8,708 nucleotides of DNA from Geodermatophilaceae bacterium (GTDB lineage Bacteria; Actinomycetota; Actinomycetes; Mycobacteriales; Geodermatophilaceae): assembly GCA_013814015.1 (NCBI GenBank), contig JACCQS010000277.1, positions 1-8,708 on the forward strand, written 5' to 3'. Within the stretch, counting starts at the first letter, position 1. The number at the start of each line of letters is the position of its first letter. Under the pieces are notes generated by a model that was given only the letters and a program-made list of their open reading frames with translations, was not told the DNA's origin and made no database searches. Below, one piece after another: positions 1-5,580 of the stretch. A program made the position numbers and the translations under genes.

Positions 1-9
1 GCGCTCGAT

Positions 10-519
10 CTATTCCCCGACAGTGCCGTCGACTGCCTCACGGAGGAGGTCAGCGTGGCCGTTGTGCCGGGCTGTCTCCTCGATCAGGTGGGTCAGGATC
101 CAACGCAGGCTCCACTGGAGTCCTTCACGACTAACGCCAACCGAGAGGTCGTCCAGCTCGGCCGCAGTCGTCGCTTGGCGGCTGCGGTCGCACGCGGCAC
201 GGTAGAGGGCGCGCAGCTCGTCCGGATCGTCGTACTGGGCGGTGTGGAACTCCCAATCTCGGTCGTCCTCCCACGGGGCGCTTGCCCAGGGCTCAAGCTC
301 GGGGCGACCCAGGAAGCGGACCTGGATCCAGTCGTCCTCGACCAGAGCGAGGTGCTTGAGCAGCCCGGCCAGGGTGAGCGCCGTTGTCGGCATGCGCTGG
401 CGCAGGTGGTGGGCGGTGAGGCCGTCGGTCTTGCCCAGCAGTGTCGCCCGTTGGTAGTCAAGGAATTGATCCAGGGTGGCCCGCTCGTTGGCGGCGGGAT
501 CGGGGTCATGGCGTTCCAT
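10..519 (-). CDS. DinB / DUF664 family protein
   Basis: Predicted cytoplasmic four-helix DinB-like protein of 169 residues, the normal size for DUF664. Family members are metal-binding and many are thought to be thiol (mycothiol)-dependent enzymes; the substrate here is unknown. The N-terminal half has the typical LLKHLALVEDDW helix with H56, and the C-terminal half ends with HLIEETARHNGHADLLRE (H144, H152, H155), the family's signature region. These histidines are the likely metal ligands (inference from family). I chose the ATG at 519 because the family similarity begins close after it and a GAGAG purine stretch lies about 9 bases upstream; a longer frame to 618 adds 33 residues with no family character. 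The stop is TAG at 10-12. No operon partner is visible: the window edge is downstream and a gene-poor stretch lies upstream. Family assignment is confident; the precise reaction is not. Confidence 0.88.
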   Translation of the reverse strand: MERHDPDPAANERATLDQFLDYQRATLLGKTDGLTAHHLRQRMPTTALTLAGLLKHLALVEDDWIQVRFLGRPELEPWASAPWEDDRDWEFHTAQYDDPDELRALYRAACDRSRQATTAAELDDLSVGVSREGLQWSLRWILTHLIEETARHNGHADLLREAVDGTVGE

Positions 520-880
520 CAGGACAGTCTCTCGGATGAAGTAAATCGACCAGCGGTGACCTGTAGCGCGTGTCCGAGTGACAGCAGAGCGGCCCGAGGA
601 GGATCCCCTGCGGCACACGCTGGCGCGGCGGCGACATGCGTTGTGGTGTCACCGCAAGCGGTTCCTTGGGTTCCTCTCGGGCATCGACCGAGTTGCGCTG
701 TCTCAGCAGTCTTGCGACCTTGATAAGCGGTTGAACAGTCTCGGCGCTGCCCATCCGCGGCGCGGAGAACTTGCGACGTCAGTTCTCGTCCATTGCGCGC
801 CAGTCGGGGCCGTCCGAGCTGGGGGCTCAGGCGCCCGACGCGTCAGCTCATTTTCTGACCAGCTGGCGGTGCTGCGCAGG
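520..880. other. Gene-poor stretch between DinB and the HTH gene
   Basis: No convincing intact gene on either strand. Two things stand out. One is a short minus-strand reading with the look of a broken N-terminus (about 680-754, listed separately). The other is a 7-bp perfect inverted repeat, GAGAACT (765-771) and AGTTCTC (781-787), around a 9-base loop. The hairpin has no T-run, so it is not a classical terminator; it could be a protein site or chance. Frames through here on both strands look like non-coding DNA. Confidence 0.5.
680..754 (-). pseudogene. Possible N-terminal relic of a conserved hypothetical protein
   Basis: Starting at ATG 754-752 the minus strand reads MGSAETVQPLIKVARLLRQR and then NSVDA. 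From memory this resembles the first helix of a family of actinobacterial hypothetical proteins that begin with a 'LLxxARLLxxRNAVDAEIAxLIGRP' pattern. The family-like pattern ends after NSVDA: the frame continues about 55 codons into arginine- and proline-rich sequence with no GRP/GHxGE continuation in any frame I checked. If the assignment is right, this is the 5' stump of a deleted gene. The evidence is one 25-residue stretch, so it may be chance. Confidence 0.3.
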
Positions 881-1174
881 CTAGGTCGGCGCTCGGCGCA
901 GATCCGTCCGGGCTCCAGCACCCGGCCGCGCGGACAGCCAGCGGCGGATACTGGCCTCAGTCCAGCCAGGTGTTCGCCCAACTCGGACGTCGGGCGGCGG
1001 CAGTCGTCCCTGGGAGGCGTACTTGCGCAGCGTCGCCTCGCTGACCCCGGCGAGCGCGGCGACGTCGGCGTAGCTCAGGAACGCCGCGCCATCGGGCGCT
1101 GCACCGCACGTCTGGCGTTTGCCCACCGTTTGATCGTGCCTCATCGGAGGCGCGTGCGTGCACGGGTGATTCAT
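881..1174 (-). CDS. Small excisionase-like (AlpA/MerR-type) helix-turn-helix protein
   Basis: A 97-residue probable DNA-binding protein. Residues 33-60 form a winged-HTH entry: SYADVAALAGVSEATLRKYA, then QGRLPPP. Residues 64-80 (RVGRTPGWTEASIRRWL) match the wing and following helix of AlpA-, excisionase- and MerR-like domains. The first 30 residues and the last 15 show no domain and are probably flexible. Such proteins act as recombination directionality factors or small transcriptional regulators, often inside integrated elements; no integrase is visible nearby, so its partner may be lost. The start at ATG 1174 has only a weak GGTGG-type ribosome site about 8-10 bases upstream; an in-frame ATG at 1144 (residue 11) would keep the whole HTH and is an alternative. 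The stop is TAG at 881-883. An inverted repeat ends 10 bases upstream of the first start and could be its autoregulatory operator (inference). Confidence 0.7.
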   Translation of the reverse strand: MNHPCTHAPPMRHDQTVGKRQTCGAAPDGAAFLSYADVAALAGVSEATLRKYASQGRLPPPDVRVGRTPGWTEASIRRWLSARPGAGARTDLRRAPT

Positions 1175-1183
1175 TCGGCATCA

Positions 1184-1212
1184 CCACCCTACCGCGACAA
1201 GTGGTAAGGTGG
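1184..1212. promoter_or_regulatory. Inverted repeat upstream of the HTH gene, candidate operator
   Basis: The arms CCACCCTACC (1184-1193) and GGTAAGGTGG (1203-1212) match in inverted orientation at 9 of 10 positions, separated by 9 bases. Centre-to-centre spacing is 19 bp, nearly two helical turns, as for a dimeric repressor. The near arm is 10 bases from the ATG of the HTH gene on the minus strand, where binding would block transcription or translation initiation. I see no convincing -35/-10 pair, so the promoter itself is unplaced. A role in autoregulation is inference. Confidence 0.45.
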
Positions 1213-1303
1213 CATCTGATCAGAGTCAGCTGGACCACTCTCCCGCGTTCGATCCTGACCCACGATAAGTGTCGATGTCGTCCCGGCCCAGCCGACCATG
1301 GCC

Positions 1304-1462
1304 TACCGCAACATTCACCAGACCCCGCCCCGGATCGTGCCCGCATCGGCGCTGCCGCAGCGCGTCGAGGGCCGCGGAGAAGGCCGCGGTCGACCCGACC
1401 CGGTCAGCCACCTCTGCCGGCAGCGCCGTGCCGGCGTGCGAGACCACCCCGACCCCCGTCCG
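1304..1462 (-). pseudogene. N-terminal relic of an IS1380-family transposase
   Basis: On the minus strand, reading from about 1462, the frame gives LRTGVGVVSHAGTALPAEVA, then DRVGSTAAFSAALDALRQRR and CGHDPGRGLVNVAV. This matches the conserved start of actinobacterial IS1380-type transposases: 'GVVSHAGTxLL..LADRxGLTxAL..AL..LRxRRxxHDPGxVLxDLAV'. Past VAV the expected 'MLADGGxxxxDLxxLRxQ' block is replaced by unrelated residues, and a TGA lies upstream at 1465-1463. Full-length proteins of this family exceed 400 residues, so only about 50 remain, with no catalytic DDE region. I cannot place terminal inverted repeats; bases 1463-1600 may include the old upstream flank of the element. It marks past insertion and deletion in this gene-poor stretch. 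Confidence 0.62.
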
Positions 1463-1633
1463 CAGTCACGATTGGATACGTCCTGGGCGTTGTAGTTTGC
1501 ACTCGCGAGGTGCCGCTCCTGCTCGGTGCTCTGGACTTTCAGTAAGCTCAGAATCCCAAGCGGGGACAGGCACTTCCGCTCTATCACGGCCCGTGTCGGC
1601 CATCAAGATCAGCGATCTACTGCAACACCCGGG

Positions 1634-2917
1634 TTAGTCGCCGGGGGGCGGGATACGGGGACCCAGCGGGGGTGCGTTCGGGAACCCGAGCACCGGGCAG
1701 TTGATCTCGGTGTTGGACGAACCCAACGGAAGTCCGCCGGGTGCGGTGATGTACCCCTGGGCGGCCAGCATCCGCACGGTGTTGGCGTCGGTCTTGAGGT
1801 CGTTGAGTCCCAGCGCCACGGCCTCGTCGGTGTAGACCCCGACGTTGAGGTCCCACGCCGGGCTGTACTCGCGGCGATCGCGGGCCAGGAGGTTCGTCGG
1901 AGCGACGTCGAGGATGTTGCTGACGTCGGCGCCGCGCCGCAACGCATCGAGCAGCGCGGGATCGGAGACGGAGGCGTCGCGGGTGGCGATGTCGAAGCTC
2001 AGGGCGTGGGTCAGCCCCTGCGAACGTCCCGGGCCGTCGGTCGCTCCGCGCGGTCCGGGCCGCAGTTCCAGCCCGGTCTGGGCGTTGACGAAGGTGAAGA
2101 TCGATGCGCGCGCCGAGTCCGGGTCCCCGCCACCGTTCTGGAACGGGAGGTCGTGCAGCGCAGGGACGAACGTGATCCGCTCGAGAGTCGAGGTGAACGC
2201 GTCGGAGGACTCGAAGCTCAGGTAGAACACCGGCTCCCCGTTGGCGAACGCCCGGACGTACAGCGCGTCCGCAGTCATCCTGATGGTGTCGATCCCCAAC
2301 AGCCGGTCGTGGGTGTCGGTGTGCGTCGTGACGTCGAAGGGTCCGTCGCCGGTGGCCACGATCGGCGCGTTGTAGATGACGCTCTCGTTGCCGATGACCC
2401 GGACATACGGGCTGTAGTTGGCGCCTCCTTCCGCTCCGACGGTGAAGGCCTGCGGCGGGAACGGCGTCGGGTCAGGACCGGGGATGACCGTGCGGGTGGG
2501 ACTGAAATCGGGGGTTCCCTGGAACTCGACCGGGGCCCGACCGAGGACGGGACTGCTCGTCGTCACCTCCTGCACACAGGCCGGGCAGTCACGGGGGGCG
2601 TTGACCAGCTTCGGCGCGAAGTTCAGGCCGAGTTGGCGGGCGATGCGCTGGTCGGACACGTCGGTGATCACGTACCACACGGTCAGCCCCTGCACCGTGC
2701 CGCGATGCAGCGGCAGCGTCGCGTAGTCCCGGGTCAGGTCGACCCGCAGCGCACTCGCCAGAATCTCCTTGTTGCGCTCCAGGGTCAGGCCGATGGGCGC
2801 GTTCTGACTGAACCCCTGCGGCGGGTCAGCCGCGCTGGCCGGAGCCCCGAAACCTGTTGCGGTACTCCACACCACCGCCATGACGGTCGCCCATCCGACT
2901 AAGGACCTGTAATTCAT
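1634..2917 (-). CDS. Exported conserved protein of unknown function
   Basis: A 427-residue protein with a Sec signal peptide: basic MNYR start, hydrophobic 7-22, and an ASA-AD signal-peptidase site after A29. The mature protein has no membrane segment and no lipobox, so it should be released or wall-associated. I recognise it as a widespread conserved hypothetical family but not a named function. Typical family stretches are SPYVRV (169-174), VIYNAPIVATGDGPFDVTTH (180-199), ANGEPVFYLSFE (225-236), ASIFTFVNAQTGL (271-283), DPALLDALRRGADVSNILD (319-337), YSPAWDLNVGVYTDEAV (351-367), and the tail INCPVLGFPNAPP (405-417). Its three cysteines after the signal peptide are C111, C114 and C407. No catalytic motif is evident. 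The start at ATG 2917 is supported by a GAGAGG ribosome site 6 bases upstream; the stop is TAA at 1634-1636. It diverges from the two-component genes across about 290 bp, and a dead relative lies beyond them. No clear terminator follows. Confidence 0.85.
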   Translation of the reverse strand: MNYRSLVGWATVMAVVWSTATGFGAPASAADPPQGFSQNAPIGLTLERNKEILASALRVDLTRDYATLPLHRGTVQGLTVWYVITDVSDQRIARQLGLNFAPKLVNAPRDCPACVQEVTTSSPVLGRAPVEFQGTPDFSPTRTVIPGPDPTPFPPQAFTVGAEGGANYSPYVRVIGNESVIYNAPIVATGDGPFDVTTHTDTHDRLLGIDTIRMTADALYVRAFANGEPVFYLSFESSDAFTSTLERITFVPALHDLPFQNGGGDPDSARASIFTFVNAQTGLELRPGPRGATDGPGRSQGLTHALSFDIATRDASVSDPALLDALRRGADVSNILDVAPTNLLARDRREYSPAWDLNVGVYTDEAVALGLNDLKTDANTVRMLAAQGYITAPGGLPLGSSNTEINCPVLGFPNAPPLGPRIPPPGD

Positions 2918-3208
2918 CGCTACCTCTCATGGTGCACGGATGAAGCACCCGAGCGGGCGCCCGGAAAGACGATGGAGCAACGAAAAGAATCTATGGATGG
3001 CGTTCAGCCGGGTGAGGTAAAGGAGCGCATCTTCCCGGGGATAATCGGCTCTCCTGGCTTAGGTGTGGGTGGGTCCAGTAGCGCTTGCTCATGGAACCTC
3101 CGGCAGCGCGGTGATCGGTGATCCAGCCAGGCTCGCACGGCTTCGGGGACCGCGGCGGGCGGTAGGTGCTGAACGATTGCTTAACGCCCGCCGCCGGATG
3201 ATGACCGG
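2918..3208. promoter_or_regulatory. Divergent intergenic region of exported protein and two-component genes
   Basis: About 290 bp shared by two divergent start sites, so it must hold both promoters. I see a GATAAT (3040-3045) on the plus strand that could be a -10 for the regulator, but with no good -35. On the minus strand TAGATT (2993-2988) is a weak -10 candidate for the exported protein. Neither is firm. The best-structured part is the inverted/direct repeat at 3152-3194, listed separately. Confidence 0.4.
3152..3194. promoter_or_regulatory. Inverted repeat enclosing a phased direct repeat upstream of the response regulator
   Basis: GCGGCGGGCG (3152-3161) and CGCCCGCCGC (3185-3194) are perfect 10-bp inverted arms around a 23-base centre. 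Across the centre and into the right arm run two related octamers, GCTGAACG (3168-3175) and GCTTAACG (3179-3186), 7 of 8 identical and starting 11 bp apart. OmpR/PhoB-type regulators usually bind head-to-tail repeats spaced 10-11 bp, so an autoregulatory site is plausible (inference). The right arm ends 14 bases before the GTG at 3209, so in RNA the hairpin could also affect translation. Confidence 0.5.
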
Positions 3209-3994
3209 GTGGCGCCCGCGTGGGGCACCGGTAATGCTGGCCCGGTGGAGCGTGTGTTGGTGGTCGACGACGACCCGACGGTGGCAGAAGTGGTGTCCAG
3301 CTACCTCCAGCGGGCGGGCTACGCCGTGGAAGTTGTCGAAGACGGGAGCGCCGCGGTCGACGTGGCCGTTCGGTGGCGGCCGGACCTCGTGGTCCTGGAT
3401 CTGCTGCTGCCGGGCGTCGACGGGCTCGAGGTGTGCCGGCAGCTGAAACAAGCCGGGCCGGTGCAGGTGGTGATGCTGACCGCACTCGGCGAGGAGGACG
3501 ACCGGGTGCTGGGGTTGGAGACCGGCGCCGATGACTACATGTCCAAGCCGTTCTCACCGCGCGAGTTGGTGCTGCGCGTTCGCTCCGTGCTCCGTCGGAC
3601 CGGGTCGGGGAGCGACGCCGCGACGGCCTGGGGCCTGGCCCGCCCTGAGGAGGTGCTCAGAGCGGGTGACCTGGAGCTCGACCTGGTCAGTCGGGTGATA
3701 CGGCGGCGAGGTCAGATGGTGGCCCTACGCGGTCGCGAGTTCGACCTGTTGGCGCATCTGGTGGCCAACCCGGCGCGGACGTTCAGCCGGCTGGAGCTGC
3801 TGGAGTCGGTGTGGGGCTGGTCGGTCGGTGACCAGTCCACCGTGACGGTCCACGTCCACCGCATCCGCGAGAAGATCGAGGACGATCCGACCACGCCGCG
3901 GCTGCTCGTCACGGTATGGGGCCGCGGCTACCGACTCGATCTCCCGCCGGAGGTCGCCACGGTGCCGCACAGTGGACCGGGAAGCCCGCAATGA
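3209..3994 (+). CDS. OmpR/PhoB-family response regulator
   Basis: Cytoplasmic two-component transcription factor of 261 residues from the GTG at 3209. The receiver domain (about 14-130) has the acidic pocket D20-D22, phospho-acceptor D64 in VVLDLLLPG, switch T91 (MLTA) and K113 (SKPF). The winged-helix effector domain (about 150-245) shows the typical LRGREFDLLAHLVANPARTF, VWGW, TVTVHVHRIREKIEDDP and VWGRGYRL blocks. All key residues are present. A second in-frame GTG at 3245 (residue 13) would remove MAPAWGTGNAGP and begin directly at the receiver. The first start has a GGATGA stretch upstream and the second has no clear ribosome site, so I keep 3209 with doubt. The stop TGA overlaps the kinase ATG (ATGA at 3991-3994), giving translational coupling. 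The target genes are not shown; the divergent exported protein is an obvious candidate. Confidence 0.93.
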   Translation: MAPAWGTGNAGPVERVLVVDDDPTVAEVVSSYLQRAGYAVEVVEDGSAAVDVAVRWRPDLVVLDLLLPGVDGLEVCRQLKQAGPVQVVMLTALGEEDDRVLGLETGADDYMSKPFSPRELVLRVRSVLRRTGSGSDAATAWGLARPEEVLRAGDLELDLVSRVIRRRGQMVALRGREFDLLAHLVANPARTFSRLELLESVWGWSVGDQSTVTVHVHRIREKIEDDPTTPRLLVTVWGRGYRLDLPPEVATVPHSGPGSPQ

Positions 3995-5181
3995 GAACCG
4001 GCGACTACGTCGTAGTGGCGTTGCTCGCCGCCGCCATCGCCGGAGCCCTTGCCGCGATCGGGCTCCTCCTCCTGCGGCTGGTGCGCGGCCGGTCCTTGTC
4101 CACCCTGGTCAATGCCGGTGTTGCGGTAGCGCTGGGACCCATCGTGGCCGGCATGGTCGGCACCACCGCGGCCATGTTCGTCATCGATCAGAACCTGATG
4201 GTCGCCCTCCTGGTGGCGGTCATCTGCGGAGCGGTTGGTGGGGCGCTCGCCCTGTCACTGGGCCGCCGTCTCGTCGGCGCGGCCAGGGCACTGCGCGACA
4301 GCTCCGCCGGCATCGGCGAGCCGGGCTATACGTCGATCACCTGGCTGCCGACCGTGGAGTTGCGGGAGCTGGCGAGCGCTCTGGATGACACCCACCGACG
4401 CCTTGTTCAGGCCCGCACGCGCGAAGATGCCCTGGAGGCGAGCCGGCGTGAGTTGGTGGCCTGGGTCAGTCACGATCTGCGGACTCCGCTGTCGGCGCTT
4501 CGGGTCATGGCCGAGGCGCTCGAGGACGGCGTTGCCGCCGACCCGCCGCGCTACATCCGGCAGATGCGTCAACAGGTCGAACGGCTCGACATCATGGTCG
4601 ACGACCTTTTTCTGTTGTCCCGGCTGCACGCCGGGGCGCTCCGGCTGCGTCGGCAGTGGGTCGTGGTCAGCGACCTCGTCGACGACGTCGTGGCGACCCT
4701 GGACCCGCTGGCCCGCGCCGGAGGTGTGCGCCTGTCCGGCGCTGGTCACGGCGGCACGTCCGCGCTCGTCGACGCAGCGCAGCTCGCGCGGGCACTGGCC
4801 AACCTGGTACACAACGGGGTCGCGGCCACCCCCGCCGGCGGTGTGGTGCGGGTGGACGTCAAGAGCAACCAGGGCCAGGTGCAGGTGTCGGTCGCCGACG
4901 AATGCGGGGGCCTGCCCGCGGGGGACTTCACCCGCCTGTTCGACGTCGGCTGGCGCGGCAAGTCCTCGCGCACCCGGGAGGGCGCAGGGCTGGGCCTGGC
5001 GGTGGCCCAGGGGATCGTGCAGGCGCACGGCGGGGACGTCGAAGCCTCCAACCTGGACGGTGGCTGCTGCTTCGCCATCAGGCTCCCTGCGGGGCCCAGC
5101 CCGACATCGACGTCAACCGGGACCCCAAGCGACACGCCCCGGACCGGCGGCCCCGCCGTCCCCCCACAGCGGCCGGCATAG
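3991..5181 (+). CDS. Sensor histidine kinase of a two-component pair
   Basis: A 396-residue membrane kinase and the evident partner of the preceding regulator. Three hydrophobic segments lie at about 7-30, 38-65 and 69-91, with only a few residues between the last two, so there is no sizeable extracytoplasmic sensor domain. A linker rich in charged residues (92-155) leads to the H box WVSHDLRTPLSALR, with phospho-acceptor H161. The ATPase domain follows: N box NLVHN (N271, N275), G1 box DECGG (D303-G307), F box around LFDVGW, and G2 box GAGLGLAVAQG (331-341). The domain ends near 366, then comes a Pro/Thr/Ser-rich tail to 396. The ATG at 3991 is chosen because it overlaps the regulator's stop and precedes the first membrane segment; the longer open frame from 3916 lies inside the regulator. 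The signal may be sensed in or near the membrane (inference). Confidence 0.93.
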   Translation: MRTGDYVVVALLAAAIAGALAAIGLLLLRLVRGRSLSTLVNAGVAVALGPIVAGMVGTTAAMFVIDQNLMVALLVAVICGAVGGALALSLGRRLVGAARALRDSSAGIGEPGYTSITWLPTVELRELASALDDTHRRLVQARTREDALEASRRELVAWVSHDLRTPLSALRVMAEALEDGVAADPPRYIRQMRQQVERLDIMVDDLFLLSRLHAGALRLRRQWVVVSDLVDDVVATLDPLARAGGVRLSGAGHGGTSALVDAAQLARALANLVHNGVAATPAGGVVRVDVKSNQGQVQVSVADECGGLPAGDFTRLFDVGWRGKSSRTREGAGLGLAVAQGIVQAHGGDVEASNLDGGCCFAIRLPAGPSPTSTSTGTPSDTPRTGGPAVPPQRPA

Positions 5182-5235
5182 GGCCCGCGACCGGGCAGAG
5201 TAGAGACGCGGCTGCGCCGTGGCGGCCGTCGTGCG

Positions 5236-5255
5236 TCCCCTGGTTCGTCAGGGGA
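5236..5255. repeat. Perfect 7-bp hairpin after the kinase gene
   Basis: TCCCCTG (5236-5242) and CAGGGGA (5249-5255) are perfectly complementary around the 6-base loop GTTCGT. It lies 55 bases after the kinase stop and overlaps the stop codon of the minus-strand relic. No T-run follows on either strand, so if it terminates transcription it is not a classical intrinsic terminator. It could be the old 3' end hairpin of the relic gene. Confidence 0.4.
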
Positions 5256-5340
5256 TCTGCGGCGGCTCAGGTGCCTGCGGCCGGGTCAGAGGCTCGTTCT
5301 CCCAGCCGAGCGCCGGGCAGTTGAGCACACCGCGATCCGA
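5248..5340 (-). pseudogene. C-terminal relic of a second copy of the exported-protein family
   Basis: On the minus strand this reads SDRGVLNCPALGWENEPLTR, then PQAPEPPQIP and TGA (5250-5248). It corresponds to the last residues of the intact protein at 1634-2917, where SSNTEINCPVLGFPNAPP and a proline-rich tail end the chain. The NCPxLGxxNxP core and the proline-rich end agree. At DNA level ccgagcgccgggcagttga (5306-5324) matches bases 1686-1704 of the intact gene at 18 of 19 positions. Upstream in the same frame a TGA occurs 21-24 bases before the first quoted residue (5364-5362), and no other family blocks are found up to 5580. So only about 30 codons survive of what would have been over 400. 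It has the same orientation as the intact copy, with the two-component genes between them. Confidence 0.68.
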
Positions 5341-5580
5341 CCGCAGCAGAGACGGCGATCATTCGGCCTCAGCAACCGAATCGTCCTTGCTCAGAGGGCA
5401 TTTGATCTTCCCGACGCGCCGCGCCGAACTGGCTTACCGCGGACCGGGTCGGAGGACCCTCGGCTGCCGCCGGCCGGTCAGGAAAGACTCTGTTAACACC
5501 CGCCAGGCTCGCGGCCGGTTGCTCGCGCCCGGTTGCGCTCGGCGCACCCAATGGGCTGTTAGGAAGCAAGGTGAGCCGCC
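5341..5580. other. Non-coding stretch upstream of the beta-propeller gene
   Basis: About 240 bases with no supported gene on either strand. It should contain the promoter of the following gene, but I cannot pick a convincing -35/-10 pair. A ribosome site, AGGAAGCAAGGTGAG, lies at 5561-5575, directly before the start at 5581. Confidence 0.5.

Noticed and set aside
578..1207. Plus-strand open frame of 209 codons in the left gene-poor stretch
   Set aside because: Low-complexity Arg/Ser/Ala composition, no ribosome site or domain, and it runs antisense through the HTH gene.
1526..2902. Long plus-strand open frame (458 codons) opposite the exported protein
   Set aside because: It is the antisense shadow of the minus-strand gene: composition is Arg/Gly/Val/Asp-rich with no family pattern, while the other strand has a signal peptide, ribosome site and recognisable family blocks.
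3040..3045. GATAAT as a -10 box for the response regulator
   Set aside because: No suitable -35 at 16-18 bases, and the leader would be about 150 bases; kept only as a weak candidate.
4255..5028. Minus-strand open frame within the kinase gene
   Set aside because: Shadow of the kinase, which has all its conserved boxes on the plus strand.
5236..5255. Hairpin as an intrinsic terminator of the two-component operon
   Set aside because: Good 7-bp stem but no following T-run on either strand; listed as a hairpin only.
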